DNA of 64,000 nt, taken from contig CANHIS010000003.1 in NCBI GenBank assembly GCA_947460255.1, positions 22,047 through 86,046 of the forward strand, written 5' to 3'. The DNA comes from Bacteroidota bacterium. GTDB taxonomy: Bacteria > Bacteroidota > Bacteroidia > M30B66. Position 1 is the first letter of the stretch. Each line of letters begins with the position of its first letter. This document shows positions 32,459 through 40,165 of the stretch, piece by piece. Under the pieces are notes generated by a model. That model had not been told where the DNA came from. It made no database searches and saw nothing but the letters and a program-made list of their open reading frames with translations. A program made the translations under genes and the position numbers.

Positions 32459-32466
32459 TAATTTCG
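32459..32466 (+). promoter_or_regulatory. -7 promoter box of the SBBP-type T9SS gene
   Basis: TAATTTCG fits TAnnTTCG. The ATG is 17 bases downstream. Confidence 0.5.
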
Positions 32467-32482
32467 ACCAATCTATTCGACT

Positions 32483-34819
32483 ATGAAAAAAAGCTTATTT
32501 ACATGCCTAATAATCACCGCGTTATCACTATTGATTTTGCCATATTCACTTTCTGCGCAGAATTTTCAATGGGTCAATTGGTCGCCTCGCCCAGGTATAG
32601 ATAGCGATGTGGAAAATTTCAATGCTGTGGCCGTTGATGATCAAGGGAATTCCTTCATGGCCGTTCAGTTTACTGGTGTGCTCAACATTGGAAACTATTC
32701 ATTTCAATCGAACAGTATTGAAGACATTTGTATCTTGAAATATGCGCCCAACGGAGATTTTATCTGGGCAACTTCTTTCGGTTCAATTTATTGGGATCAG
32801 GTAAATGGAATGGACTGTGATGCAGAAGGAAATCTATATCTCACAGGTCATTATTTCGGTGTGCTTTGGTATGGAAACGATTCTTTGGTAGGAAATGCCG
32901 GTGGAAGGGAAATGTATTTGATGAAGATTTCAGCTGATGGAGATTTCGAGTGGGCGGTAAATGGTGCCAATGTTTGGGACGACGACGGGCGAGATGTGCG
33001 TGCCATGCCAGGCGGAGGTGTGATCATGTGTGGAAGAGCGCACGACACCGGATCAATTGGGAATCTGCAACTCAACAATCCAAATTTGCTGTTTCAGGAA
33101 TTCATTGCTTATTTCGACGACAATGGAGTAGGGCAGTGGATCCGAGGAACAATTCCCAGCGTAACTAATTATTCAAACTCCAAACTTGAAATTGCGCCAG
33201 ATAGTTCAATTATACTTGCCTATTCAAGCAATGGAGAATTCGAAATGAACGGAGATACCATACGACCTTGGCATTATCCTGTATTTACGATCAACCAAGA
33301 TATGGTCATTCAGAAATATTCATCCTCTGGAGATCCCATTTGGGGCTGGATGGGCGGCTCACTTGGGCAAGATCCATTTGGTGGTTTGGCAATCGACAAT
33401 CTCGGAAGGGTTTATTTTACGATGAATTCTCCAATGACATCCTGGTTCGGGCAAGATTCACTTCAGGTGACTCCCGGTTATTGGTCATCAACCGTTTATC
33501 GATTAAATAGCGATGGAACAGAAGACACAGCTTGGCATTTTCAATCTACCAAACTCTCGCTCCTAAACAGTTTAGCCAACGATGCAGAAGGCAATATTTG
33601 GGTAGGTGGTGTTATGCGAGATTCCTTTTTTACCTCTTTTGGAGCACTCTATACTCCTACGGTTAACAGCCGTGAAGCAATGTTGTATCGAATCAATGTT
33701 GTATCGAATGATGTAGATCGTTTCGACAAAATTTATGGTATTGGATGGTATTCTGTTCTTGATATGGCTTACAACAATGCCACGTCAAGCCTCATTTTTG
33801 GAGGCAATGGAACTGCAAGTTTTGCTGCTCCAGGCACTTTTGGATTGGCTGTGGATTTTGAGATTGGATTTTCAATCTCACCAGGCAATTGGGCATACAT
33901 CGGTAGTTACAAAACAGACTCCTGCGAAGTTTTTTCACCATTACTTGTGAGCGATTCATTGCTTTGTCCGGGGCAAACTGCAGTGATCAGCCACCCAGAA
34001 GATTTTTACTATCCCCATTGGAGCAATGGAAGTATTGAAGATCAAATCACACTCAATTCGGGCGCAGAAGTAACATTTCAAGCCATCGATTCAAGTGGCT
34101 GTTTGGTGAATTTAAGCGCTTCAGTTGTAACTGCCCTTCCAGTCCAATTCACTGCAGAAACCACCTTTATCACCTGCAACGGATTTAACGATGGCGCAGT
34201 GAATGTAACCTTAACGTCAGGCTTAGAACCTGTAAGTTACAGCTGGTCGAATGGACAAACCACGCAAGACTTAGAGAATCTCTCCACTGGAAACTATACA
34301 CTCACAGCAGTTTCAGCTCAAGGATGTTTATGGAGTCAAGTGTATTCTGTTACTCAGCCATTGATCATCAATGGAGTATTGAGTGAATCGAACGGAACCC
34401 TCACCATAGGATCAATTACAGGAGGTACGCCGCCGTACACTTTTACTTGGGAGGACTTCCCCGGTGAAACCGGAAATGCCATAAATTTCAGTACACCAGG
34501 AAATTACACCGTAACAATTACCGACAGTCGAGGATGTACTGCAACCGAAAGTATCACCGCAACAAGCGCAGAATCAATTGAAAATCAAATTTTTGATGTT
34601 TATCCGAACCCAGCATCCGATCTTTTGAAAATAGAGGATCGTTCGGGTCGCAATTTCAATTTCACCGTTTTCACGGTGGATGGTAGATTGGTGCTTTCTG
34701 GAAGTTCATCGCAAGGAAATACAATTGCGACAAGTACTTGGCCGCAAGGTGTCTATCTGCTTCGGGTGGAAGATTTTACTGGTAAATTGATCGTGAAACG
34801 CTTCGAAGTGATTCACTAA
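32483..34819 (+). CDS. T9SS cargo protein with SBBP-like beta-propeller repeats
   Basis: A 778-residue secreted protein. It has a signal peptide (1-25, ending LSAQ) and repeated blade-like units (about 50-470; motifs DAEGNLYLTGHY, LKYAPNGDFIWATSFG, DNLGRVYF) typical of SBBP repeats. Two or three Ig/SprB-like domains follow (about 480-690; FNDGAVNVTLTSGLEPVSYSWSN). The type A sorting domain is 702-778 (VYPNPASDLL to QGVYLLRVEDFTGKLIVKRF). It is exported through the type IX system to the cell surface or medium. The role is probably adhesive or structural. Confidence 0.88.
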   Translation: MKKSLFTCLIITALSLLILPYSLSAQNFQWVNWSPRPGIDSDVENFNAVAVDDQGNSFMAVQFTGVLNIGNYSFQSNSIEDICILKYAPNGDFIWATSFGSIYWDQVNGMDCDAEGNLYLTGHYFGVLWYGNDSLVGNAGGREMYLMKISADGDFEWAVNGANVWDDDGRDVRAMPGGGVIMCGRAHDTGSIGNLQLNNPNLLFQEFIAYFDDNGVGQWIRGTIPSVTNYSNSKLEIAPDSSIILAYSSNGEFEMNGDTIRPWHYPVFTINQDMVIQKYSSSGDPIWGWMGGSLGQDPFGGLAIDNLGRVYFTMNSPMTSWFGQDSLQVTPGYWSSTVYRLNSDGTEDTAWHFQSTKLSLLNSLANDAEGNIWVGGVMRDSFFTSFGALYTPTVNSREAMLYRINVVSNDVDRFDKIYGIGWYSVLDMAYNNATSSLIFGGNGTASFAAPGTFGLAVDFEIGFSISPGNWAYIGSYKTDSCEVFSPLLVSDSLLCPGQTAVISHPEDFYYPHWSNGSIEDQITLNSGAEVTFQAIDSSGCLVNLSASVVTALPVQFTAETTFITCNGFNDGAVNVTLTSGLEPVSYSWSNGQTTQDLENLSTGNYTLTAVSAQGCLWSQVYSVTQPLIINGVLSESNGTLTIGSITGGTPPYTFTWEDFPGETGNAINFSTPGNYTVTITDSRGCTATESITATSAESIENQIFDVYPNPASDLLKIEDRSGRNFNFTVFTVDGRLVLSGSSSQGNTIATSTWPQGVYLLRVEDFTGKLIVKRFEVIH

Positions 34820-34829
34820 AGCATCGACG

Positions 34830-35219
34830 TTAATCTTTGCTAAAACTCCTGAGCTGATTTCTACGGATGACCTTTGCAGTTTTCTCATCTAACACCATGT
34901 TGCGCATGATATTCATTCTGCAATTCTCAGCTGCTCCACATTTGTAAACGCTTCCATTGTGGTCGCGAAAGGCCTTTTTTACTTTTTTACTTCGTTCAGC
35001 TGTAACCACCCAAGCTGTTCCGCTGGTGTCTTTTTTCACCGACCAAGTATCGCCAAAGCGGAGGCAATTCTTCCATCTGGCGTAATGAATGGCTTCATCG
35101 GCGTTGAGGCGAAGTTCTTCTTTTGGCTTTTTATCACCGTCACCACCTCCAGCAATGGCAAGCGTTTGAAAAGAAAGCATCATCAACAGGAACGGAGCAA
35201 ATCGAATGAAATTTTTCAT
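34830..35219 (-). CDS. Hypothetical exported protein
   Basis: A 129-residue protein with a signal peptide (about 1-24, SFQTLAIAGG) and an acidic/basic soluble region with two cysteines (KCGAAENCRMN). No family is recognised. The frame begins at 35237, but the Met at 35219 directly precedes the signal sequence. It is divergent from the DUF3089 gene; a minus-strand TAAATGCG (35240-35233) is a weak -7 candidate. Confidence 0.6.
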   Translation of the reverse strand: MKNFIRFAPFLLMMLSFQTLAIAGGGDGDKKPKEELRLNADEAIHYARWKNCLRFGDTWSVKKDTSGTAWVVTAERSKKVKKAFRDHNGSVYKCGAAENCRMNIMRNMVLDEKTAKVIRRNQLRSFSKD

Positions 35220-35276
35220 AACCTGAACGTTGCGCATTTAGTTTGCAAGTTGCTAAAAAAATGTGGGAATGATCGG

Positions 35277-35284
35277 TATTTTTG
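35277..35284 (+). promoter_or_regulatory. -7 promoter box of the DUF3089 gene
   Basis: TATTTTTG matches TAnnTTTG and ends 4 bases before the ATG at 35289, predicting a leaderless mRNA. Confidence 0.5.
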
Positions 35285-35288
35285 TGAA

Positions 35289-36362
35289 ATGATTCGTTCC
35301 GCTTTTGCTCTGCTGCTGATGGCATTGATTTTCAGTTGTAAACGTTCGCCTTACATGGGCAACAATTATGTTCCACCGAAACTCGATAAGTCGTTTGCCA
35401 TAATGCCCAAACCACCAGCAGTGGATTATTCGCTTCCTTCAAGTTGGGCAGCACTTCCCGACAGGAAAGACATGGCCGATTCACTGCCGCGAAAGGGCAT
35501 GATCGACGGACAAAAAACAGCACGTGTAGATGTTTTTTTTGTGCATCCAACCTTGTTTTTATCACCTCCTGAAGAGAATGCGTTTTATTGGAATGCTGAT
35601 GTGAACGATCCGAAGATGAATGAAAAAGTAGATGGAAGCAGCATTTTAAATCAAGCCAGCGTCTTTAACGAAAGTTGCGCAGTGTACGCCCCAAGATACC
35701 GACAAGCTCATATCAGTTCGTTTTTCACCAGCGACCGCGAAAGTGGAGAAGCTGCATTGGAAATGGCGTATCAAGATGTGAAAAAAGCCTTTCAATACTT
35801 CCTCGTCAACCACAGCAAAGGTCGCCCGTTTATCATTGCAGGTCATTCGCAAGGCACACGTCATTCTGGCAAGTTGATCAAAGAAGTAATCGAAGTCGAT
35901 CCGCAATTGTCTCAACGCATGGTTGCAGCGTATTTGGTTGGAATGCCGGTTCCTGAAGGATATTTTAATACGACTGAAGTGTGCGACAATCCATTGGAAA
36001 ACAACTGCTTCGTTTCTTGGTGCACCTATCAAAATGGATATTATCCACCGAATTACAAGTCGTCGGGTTACGAGAATGCCATTTGTGTAAATCCGCTCAG
36101 TTGGAAAACCGATTCAACCTTGGTGAGTCGAAAAGAAAACCTCGGAGGCATCACTTGGAAGTTCAATAAAATTGAAGAAAACATTAATAACGCACGCGTA
36201 AACAAAGGCATTCTGTGGATCGAAAAACCGCATGTGCCAGGCCGTTGGTTAATCAAGATGGACAATTACCATGTTGCTGATTACAATCTTTTCTGGTTTA
36301 ACATCCGTGAGAATGTAAAGAATCGGTGCGGTAACTATCTTAAAACCAACAATTTGAATTAA
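35289..36362 (+). CDS. DUF3089 family alpha/beta-hydrolase lipoprotein
   Basis: A 357-residue lipoprotein (MIRSAFALLLMALIFSC, lipobox LIFSC). The alpha/beta-hydrolase core includes VDVFFVHPTLFL and the nucleophile elbow AGHSQGTRH with the catalytic Ser, plus a late DYNLFW segment. DUF3089 proteins are predicted esterases of unknown substrate. The much longer frame from 34959 overlaps the opposite-strand gene and lacks a signal, so it is rejected. The promoter box sits only 4 bases upstream of this start. Confidence 0.85.
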   Translation: MIRSAFALLLMALIFSCKRSPYMGNNYVPPKLDKSFAIMPKPPAVDYSLPSSWAALPDRKDMADSLPRKGMIDGQKTARVDVFFVHPTLFLSPPEENAFYWNADVNDPKMNEKVDGSSILNQASVFNESCAVYAPRYRQAHISSFFTSDRESGEAALEMAYQDVKKAFQYFLVNHSKGRPFIIAGHSQGTRHSGKLIKEVIEVDPQLSQRMVAAYLVGMPVPEGYFNTTEVCDNPLENNCFVSWCTYQNGYYPPNYKSSGYENAICVNPLSWKTDSTLVSRKENLGGITWKFNKIEENINNARVNKGILWIEKPHVPGRWLIKMDNYHVADYNLFWFNIRENVKNRCGNYLKTNNLN

Positions 36363-36425
36363 ATCCTTTTGGACTGATTAGGTATAAATGCCTAAAGAAA
36401 ACCTTTGTAGATAATCGAGAATCGT

Positions 36426-36433
36426 TACTTTTG
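36426..36433 (+). promoter_or_regulatory. -7 promoter box of the lysyl-oxidase-like gene
   Basis: TACTTTTG fits TAnnTTTG. The ATG is 21 bases downstream. Confidence 0.55.
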
Positions 36434-36453
36434 AAATTCATAAACCTAACGCA

Positions 36454-38793
36454 ATGAAAAAATTATTACTCTCAGCCTTCGTATTGTTCTCGGCTGTTTT
36501 CTTACAAGCACAGAATTGTGGTGCTGGTTTGGGAGAGCTAGGCATTCAGATTATTGAAGATGCTTGGCCTCAAGAAACATATTGGAGGATAACAGATCCA
36601 GTTAACAATATTCTTCTTGCTCAAGGAACGTCAACTGGCGACACCATCTGTGTTCCAACCAATAGTTGTGTTTTGGTTGAAGTTTTTGATACTTATGGTG
36701 ATGGAATTTATGCACCAGGTGGTTATTGGGTTAGCTGGAATGGCGCCGTTGTAGCGCAAGGCAATGCGTTTGGTAGTTACGCGGCTCACTCAGTGGCTTG
36801 TGCTCCAGGCACATCTTGCACCGCTCCAATCACGATCACCGAAGGGCAACATACTGCTAGTTTCGATAATTCATGGTTTACTTTTTCTCCAGTTCTTTCT
36901 GGGATGTATGTGGTTTCAACTTGCTCATTAGCAACCTGTGATACACGTTTATATATCTACCAAGATTGTCCGGGAGGTGCTGGACTAACCGATGGGCCAG
37001 AAGGCACTTACGCTTATAACGACAATGTTTGCGGCGACCAATCATCGGTAAACGTGATGATGCTTCAAGGGCAAACCTATAAAATTCGAGTAGGCGATGG
37101 CAACAACAATTGCACAGGGCCAGTGGATTTCCAATTGCTTTACAATGGACAAATTACAGGTTGCACGGATTTAACGGCATGCAATTACAATCCTCTTGCA
37201 ACAGCAAGCGATGGTTCTTGTATTTATTTTCCCGATCCAATGTGTGCTGGGCCTGACCTTGCTTTCGATTCTTTGGCATTTACGTCTTCACTCACGCTTT
37301 TCAATCACAACGCACAAGAATGCGATATTCAAGAAGGTTGTGTTACGGGATATGGAAGCCGCCAAGTAATTGCATTCTCTTCAAAAATCGACAATATCGG
37401 TTTGATGGATTATTACATCGGAACTCCAGGATCTCAGCCTGAAATGTTCAATTTGGTTAACTGTCACGGACATACGCACTACGAAGGTTATGGAGATTAC
37501 CGCTTGTACGATATGAACAATAACCTCATCCCGGCAGGGCATAAAAATGGTTTTTGTGTAATGGATCTTTGTGGATTCGGTCAATACAATTGCGGAAACA
37601 TGGGTATTTCTGCTGGATGCTACGATGTTTACGGAGTTGGAACCCAGTGCCAGTGGATTGATGTTACTGAAGTGCCAGATGGCGATTATCGATTGGCTGT
37701 AATTGTAAATTCTACACACGTTCCAGATGCTTTGGGGCGTCAAGAGGTGAATTATGTAAACAATGCATTGCAGGTTTGTATGCGTTTTACAAGAACCAAT
37801 GGCGTGCTTTCATGGCAACTTCTTCCTGATTGTGAGCCATTTGTAGACTGTGCTGGTGTGCCAGGTGGAGCTTCGATTGAAGACTGCAATGGTGTATGCG
37901 GCGGTGCTGCAAAATTTGGAAATGTGATGGTTGATGAGCATGTGAACATGGCTGATGTTGTTGCTTATATGGATCTTTTCGAAGAAAATACAGTTCCATT
38001 TGCTTCATGCCACGATTTGAATGGTGACGGCGCCATTTCAGTTTACGATGCAGCACTCCAAAATTGGTGTATCCACAGCAACGAGGGCAATTTAAACCAA
38101 TCATGCTTCTGGCCTAGAAACATTGTAAATCCTTTAGATTCAACGTCATTGTCGATTGCTAATGTAAACTTCAGTGCAGGTTATGTCGACATCGATCTAA
38201 GAAGCGAACGTGCTGATATTTTGGCATACCAATTTGAGATGTCGGGAATTAATATCACCGATGTTGTATCGTTAACAGATCCTAATCAACAAGAGAAAAT
38301 TGTAGGCTTCAATGCTATGCGCAATGAGGTTTTTGGAATTTATCATGGAGATTCTGTGATCGGTCGCCAAAATGGAAACATCGAATTGGTTCGCATTTAT
38401 TTTGATCAAATCACAGCGAACGAAATTTGCATTGCGAGCATCAAAGAAGTAAACAACGAAGATGGAGAAAGAACCATCCATTCTATTTCTGGTAGCTGTG
38501 TTGAAGCCGATATAACAAGCGTAGGTAAAGTGCTTGAAAGAACACACTTGACGGTAGTTCCAAATCCGGCAAACGAGTTTGTAACCATCCAATTACCAGA
38601 AGGATACGGCAAGCAATCAGTATGGGAAATTATGGACGCTTCAGGAAAATCAGTGAGCCGCATTTCGCCTTCAATGGGCGTTTCGCCTGGTGTTCTTCAA
38701 TTCGATATTCAAATGCTTCCTGCAGGCATTTATTTCATCCGCGCCAGCGATGGTAACGGTAAAGCAGTAACAGGGAAAATCGTTAAGATTTAA
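36454..38793 (+). CDS. T9SS-secreted protein with a lysyl-oxidase-like domain
   Basis: A 779-residue protein. A signal peptide (1-20) is followed by a beta domain (about 21-115), a pre-peptidase-C-like domain (about 118-230) and a GCTD module (236-256). A lysyl-oxidase-like domain (about 262-447), a dockerin-like DLNGDGAISVYDAAL region near 520 and a type A sorting domain (about 705-779, VPNPANEFVTIQL) complete it. The lysyl-oxidase part keeps His338, His340 and His342 (CHGHTH) for copper, Lys364 in AGHKNGFC and Tyr434 in NYVNNA, the pair that forms the LTQ cofactor in animal enzymes. CQWIDVTEV is also shared. It could oxidise lysines of extracellular proteins. This is a strong motif match but remains untested. 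Confidence 0.85.
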   Translation: MKKLLLSAFVLFSAVFLQAQNCGAGLGELGIQIIEDAWPQETYWRITDPVNNILLAQGTSTGDTICVPTNSCVLVEVFDTYGDGIYAPGGYWVSWNGAVVAQGNAFGSYAAHSVACAPGTSCTAPITITEGQHTASFDNSWFTFSPVLSGMYVVSTCSLATCDTRLYIYQDCPGGAGLTDGPEGTYAYNDNVCGDQSSVNVMMLQGQTYKIRVGDGNNNCTGPVDFQLLYNGQITGCTDLTACNYNPLATASDGSCIYFPDPMCAGPDLAFDSLAFTSSLTLFNHNAQECDIQEGCVTGYGSRQVIAFSSKIDNIGLMDYYIGTPGSQPEMFNLVNCHGHTHYEGYGDYRLYDMNNNLIPAGHKNGFCVMDLCGFGQYNCGNMGISAGCYDVYGVGTQCQWIDVTEVPDGDYRLAVIVNSTHVPDALGRQEVNYVNNALQVCMRFTRTNGVLSWQLLPDCEPFVDCAGVPGGASIEDCNGVCGGAAKFGNVMVDEHVNMADVVAYMDLFEENTVPFASCHDLNGDGAISVYDAALQNWCIHSNEGNLNQSCFWPRNIVNPLDSTSLSIANVNFSAGYVDIDLRSERADILAYQFEMSGINITDVVSLTDPNQQEKIVGFNAMRNEVFGIYHGDSVIGRQNGNIELVRIYFDQITANEICIASIKEVNNEDGERTIHSISGSCVEADITSVGKVLERTHLTVVPNPANEFVTIQLPEGYGKQSVWEIMDASGKSVSRISPSMGVSPGVLQFDIQMLPAGIYFIRASDGNGKAVTGKIVKI

Positions 38794-38814
38794 ATAACTA
38801 AATAAATCCACTTT

Positions 38815-38849
38815 AAGCGGTCGGTTTCTTCGGAAGTCGGCCGTTTTTT
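38815..38849 (+). terminator. Rho-independent terminator
   Basis: CGGTCGG pairs with TCGGCCG (with wobble), extended by TTC/GAA around a TTCG tetraloop, followed by TTTTTT. It ends the lysyl-oxidase-like gene. Confidence 0.85.
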
Positions 38850-38913
38850 GCTTGTTAACATTGGTAGTCTGAAAACTCCTACAGTTGTAACATTCAAAGA
38901 TGCCGTTCAAAGT

Positions 38914-38921
38914 TAATTTTG
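38914..38921 (+). promoter_or_regulatory. -7 promoter box of the serine hydrolase gene
   Basis: TAATTTTG matches TAnnTTTG, 28 bases before the TTG start at 38950. Confidence 0.5.
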
Positions 38922-38949
38922 TGTTAACCTAGTCACCAAACTTTCCACT

Positions 38950-40095
38950 TTGCTGCGTCTTCGAATTTTCAGTTTCCTGATCCTTTTGGGAATTTCAGCC
39001 AATGCTGGAAATGGAAAGGAACTGTCGGTGCACATGGAAGGTTTACTGCACCGCATCAAATCGAAGAAGACCGAATCTCGGCTCGATGAAATTTTCCAAA
39101 AGCTTCGCAATACTTATGGCTTTAATGGTGCAGTGTTGATTTCAGAGAAAGACCACGTAATCTACCGGAAAGCATATGGCTATTCGGATCTTCGCGAACG
39201 AACAGAGCTCAATACAAAGAGTGTTTTTCAATTGGCTTCTGTTTCGAAGCAATTTACCGCTGTAGCGATCATGATGCTCAAAAGCCGCGGTTTACTCAAT
39301 TATGACGACAAATTGATCAAATATTTCCCTGAGTTTCCTTGGAAGGAAGTAACAATTCGTCACTTGCTCAATCACCGCAGTGGTATTCCTGATTACCGAT
39401 GGTTTCTCGATCCGCTCTTGAGCGATAAAAACAAGCCTGTGAGCAACCAAGAAATGATGCGGCAATTCGCCCTTCATAAGCCTGAACCTTATTTTACAAC
39501 TGGCGCGCACCATGCCTATTCGAATTCGGGTTACGCAGTGTTGGCTGCTTTGGTTGAAAAGTTAAGTGGAACCTCTTTTTCGAATTTCATGAAGTTGGCC
39601 GTTTTCGAGCCGCTCGGTATGAAGCAATCGTACATTTATTCGAAATGCGAAAAATCAACACCACCCAACGCTGTAAAAGGGTATGAACGCAATGGCGCTT
39701 ATGAAGCTCCAAACGATGCATTTAATGGTATTACAGGCGATAAAAATGTTTACTCAACAGTTGAAGATTTATTTCTTTGGGATCAAGCGCTTTACACCAA
39801 CAAGCTGCTACCACAGAATGAACTTCAACAAGCCTTTCAACCTGGTAATCCTGAGTTAAAAGGGTATCGAAATTATGGCTTTGGTTGGAGAATCAACCAG
39901 CATTTCACCGCCAAGAAAATAGTTTATCATAGCGGTTGGTGGAGAGGTTTTAGAACTTTTTTCATGAGAAATCTCGATGATCACAGCACAATAATTATCC
40001 TGTCGAACACCGTTAATTATTCCATCAATAGCCTTGGCGAACTATACAGTTTGATGATGAAAGGTGAAGTGGATTCGCTGGTTACAGAATACTAA
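38950..40095 (+). CDS. Serine hydrolase of the beta-lactamase/DD-peptidase (class C) family
   Basis: A 381-residue exported protein with a signal peptide (1-19). Catalytic motifs are S97-V-S-K100, YSN in HAYSNSGY and HSG in YHSGWWRG, the penicillin-binding-protein/class C beta-lactamase set. It probably acts as an esterase or peptidase on cell-wall or amide substrates; true beta-lactamase activity cannot be inferred. The start is TTG at 38950, since no ATG or GTG gives the signal peptide. Confidence 0.88.
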   Translation: MLRLRIFSFLILLGISANAGNGKELSVHMEGLLHRIKSKKTESRLDEIFQKLRNTYGFNGAVLISEKDHVIYRKAYGYSDLRERTELNTKSVFQLASVSKQFTAVAIMMLKSRGLLNYDDKLIKYFPEFPWKEVTIRHLLNHRSGIPDYRWFLDPLLSDKNKPVSNQEMMRQFALHKPEPYFTTGAHHAYSNSGYAVLAALVEKLSGTSFSNFMKLAVFEPLGMKQSYIYSKCEKSTPPNAVKGYERNGAYEAPNDAFNGITGDKNVYSTVEDLFLWDQALYTNKLLPQNELQQAFQPGNPELKGYRNYGFGWRINQHFTAKKIVYHSGWWRGFRTFFMRNLDDHSTIIILSNTVNYSINSLGELYSLMMKGEVDSLVTEY

Positions 40096-40165
40096 AATCA
40101 GTTATTCTTTTCTCTGTTCAATTGGTTAACCTTTTGTAATTTTCGGCTCCCGAAAGCAAACCTCT

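Noticed and set aside
34959..35288. Upstream 110-codon extension of the DUF3089 frame
   Set aside because: It overlaps the opposite-strand gene at 34830-35219, lacks a signal peptide, and the promoter box and lipoprotein signal point to the start at 35289.
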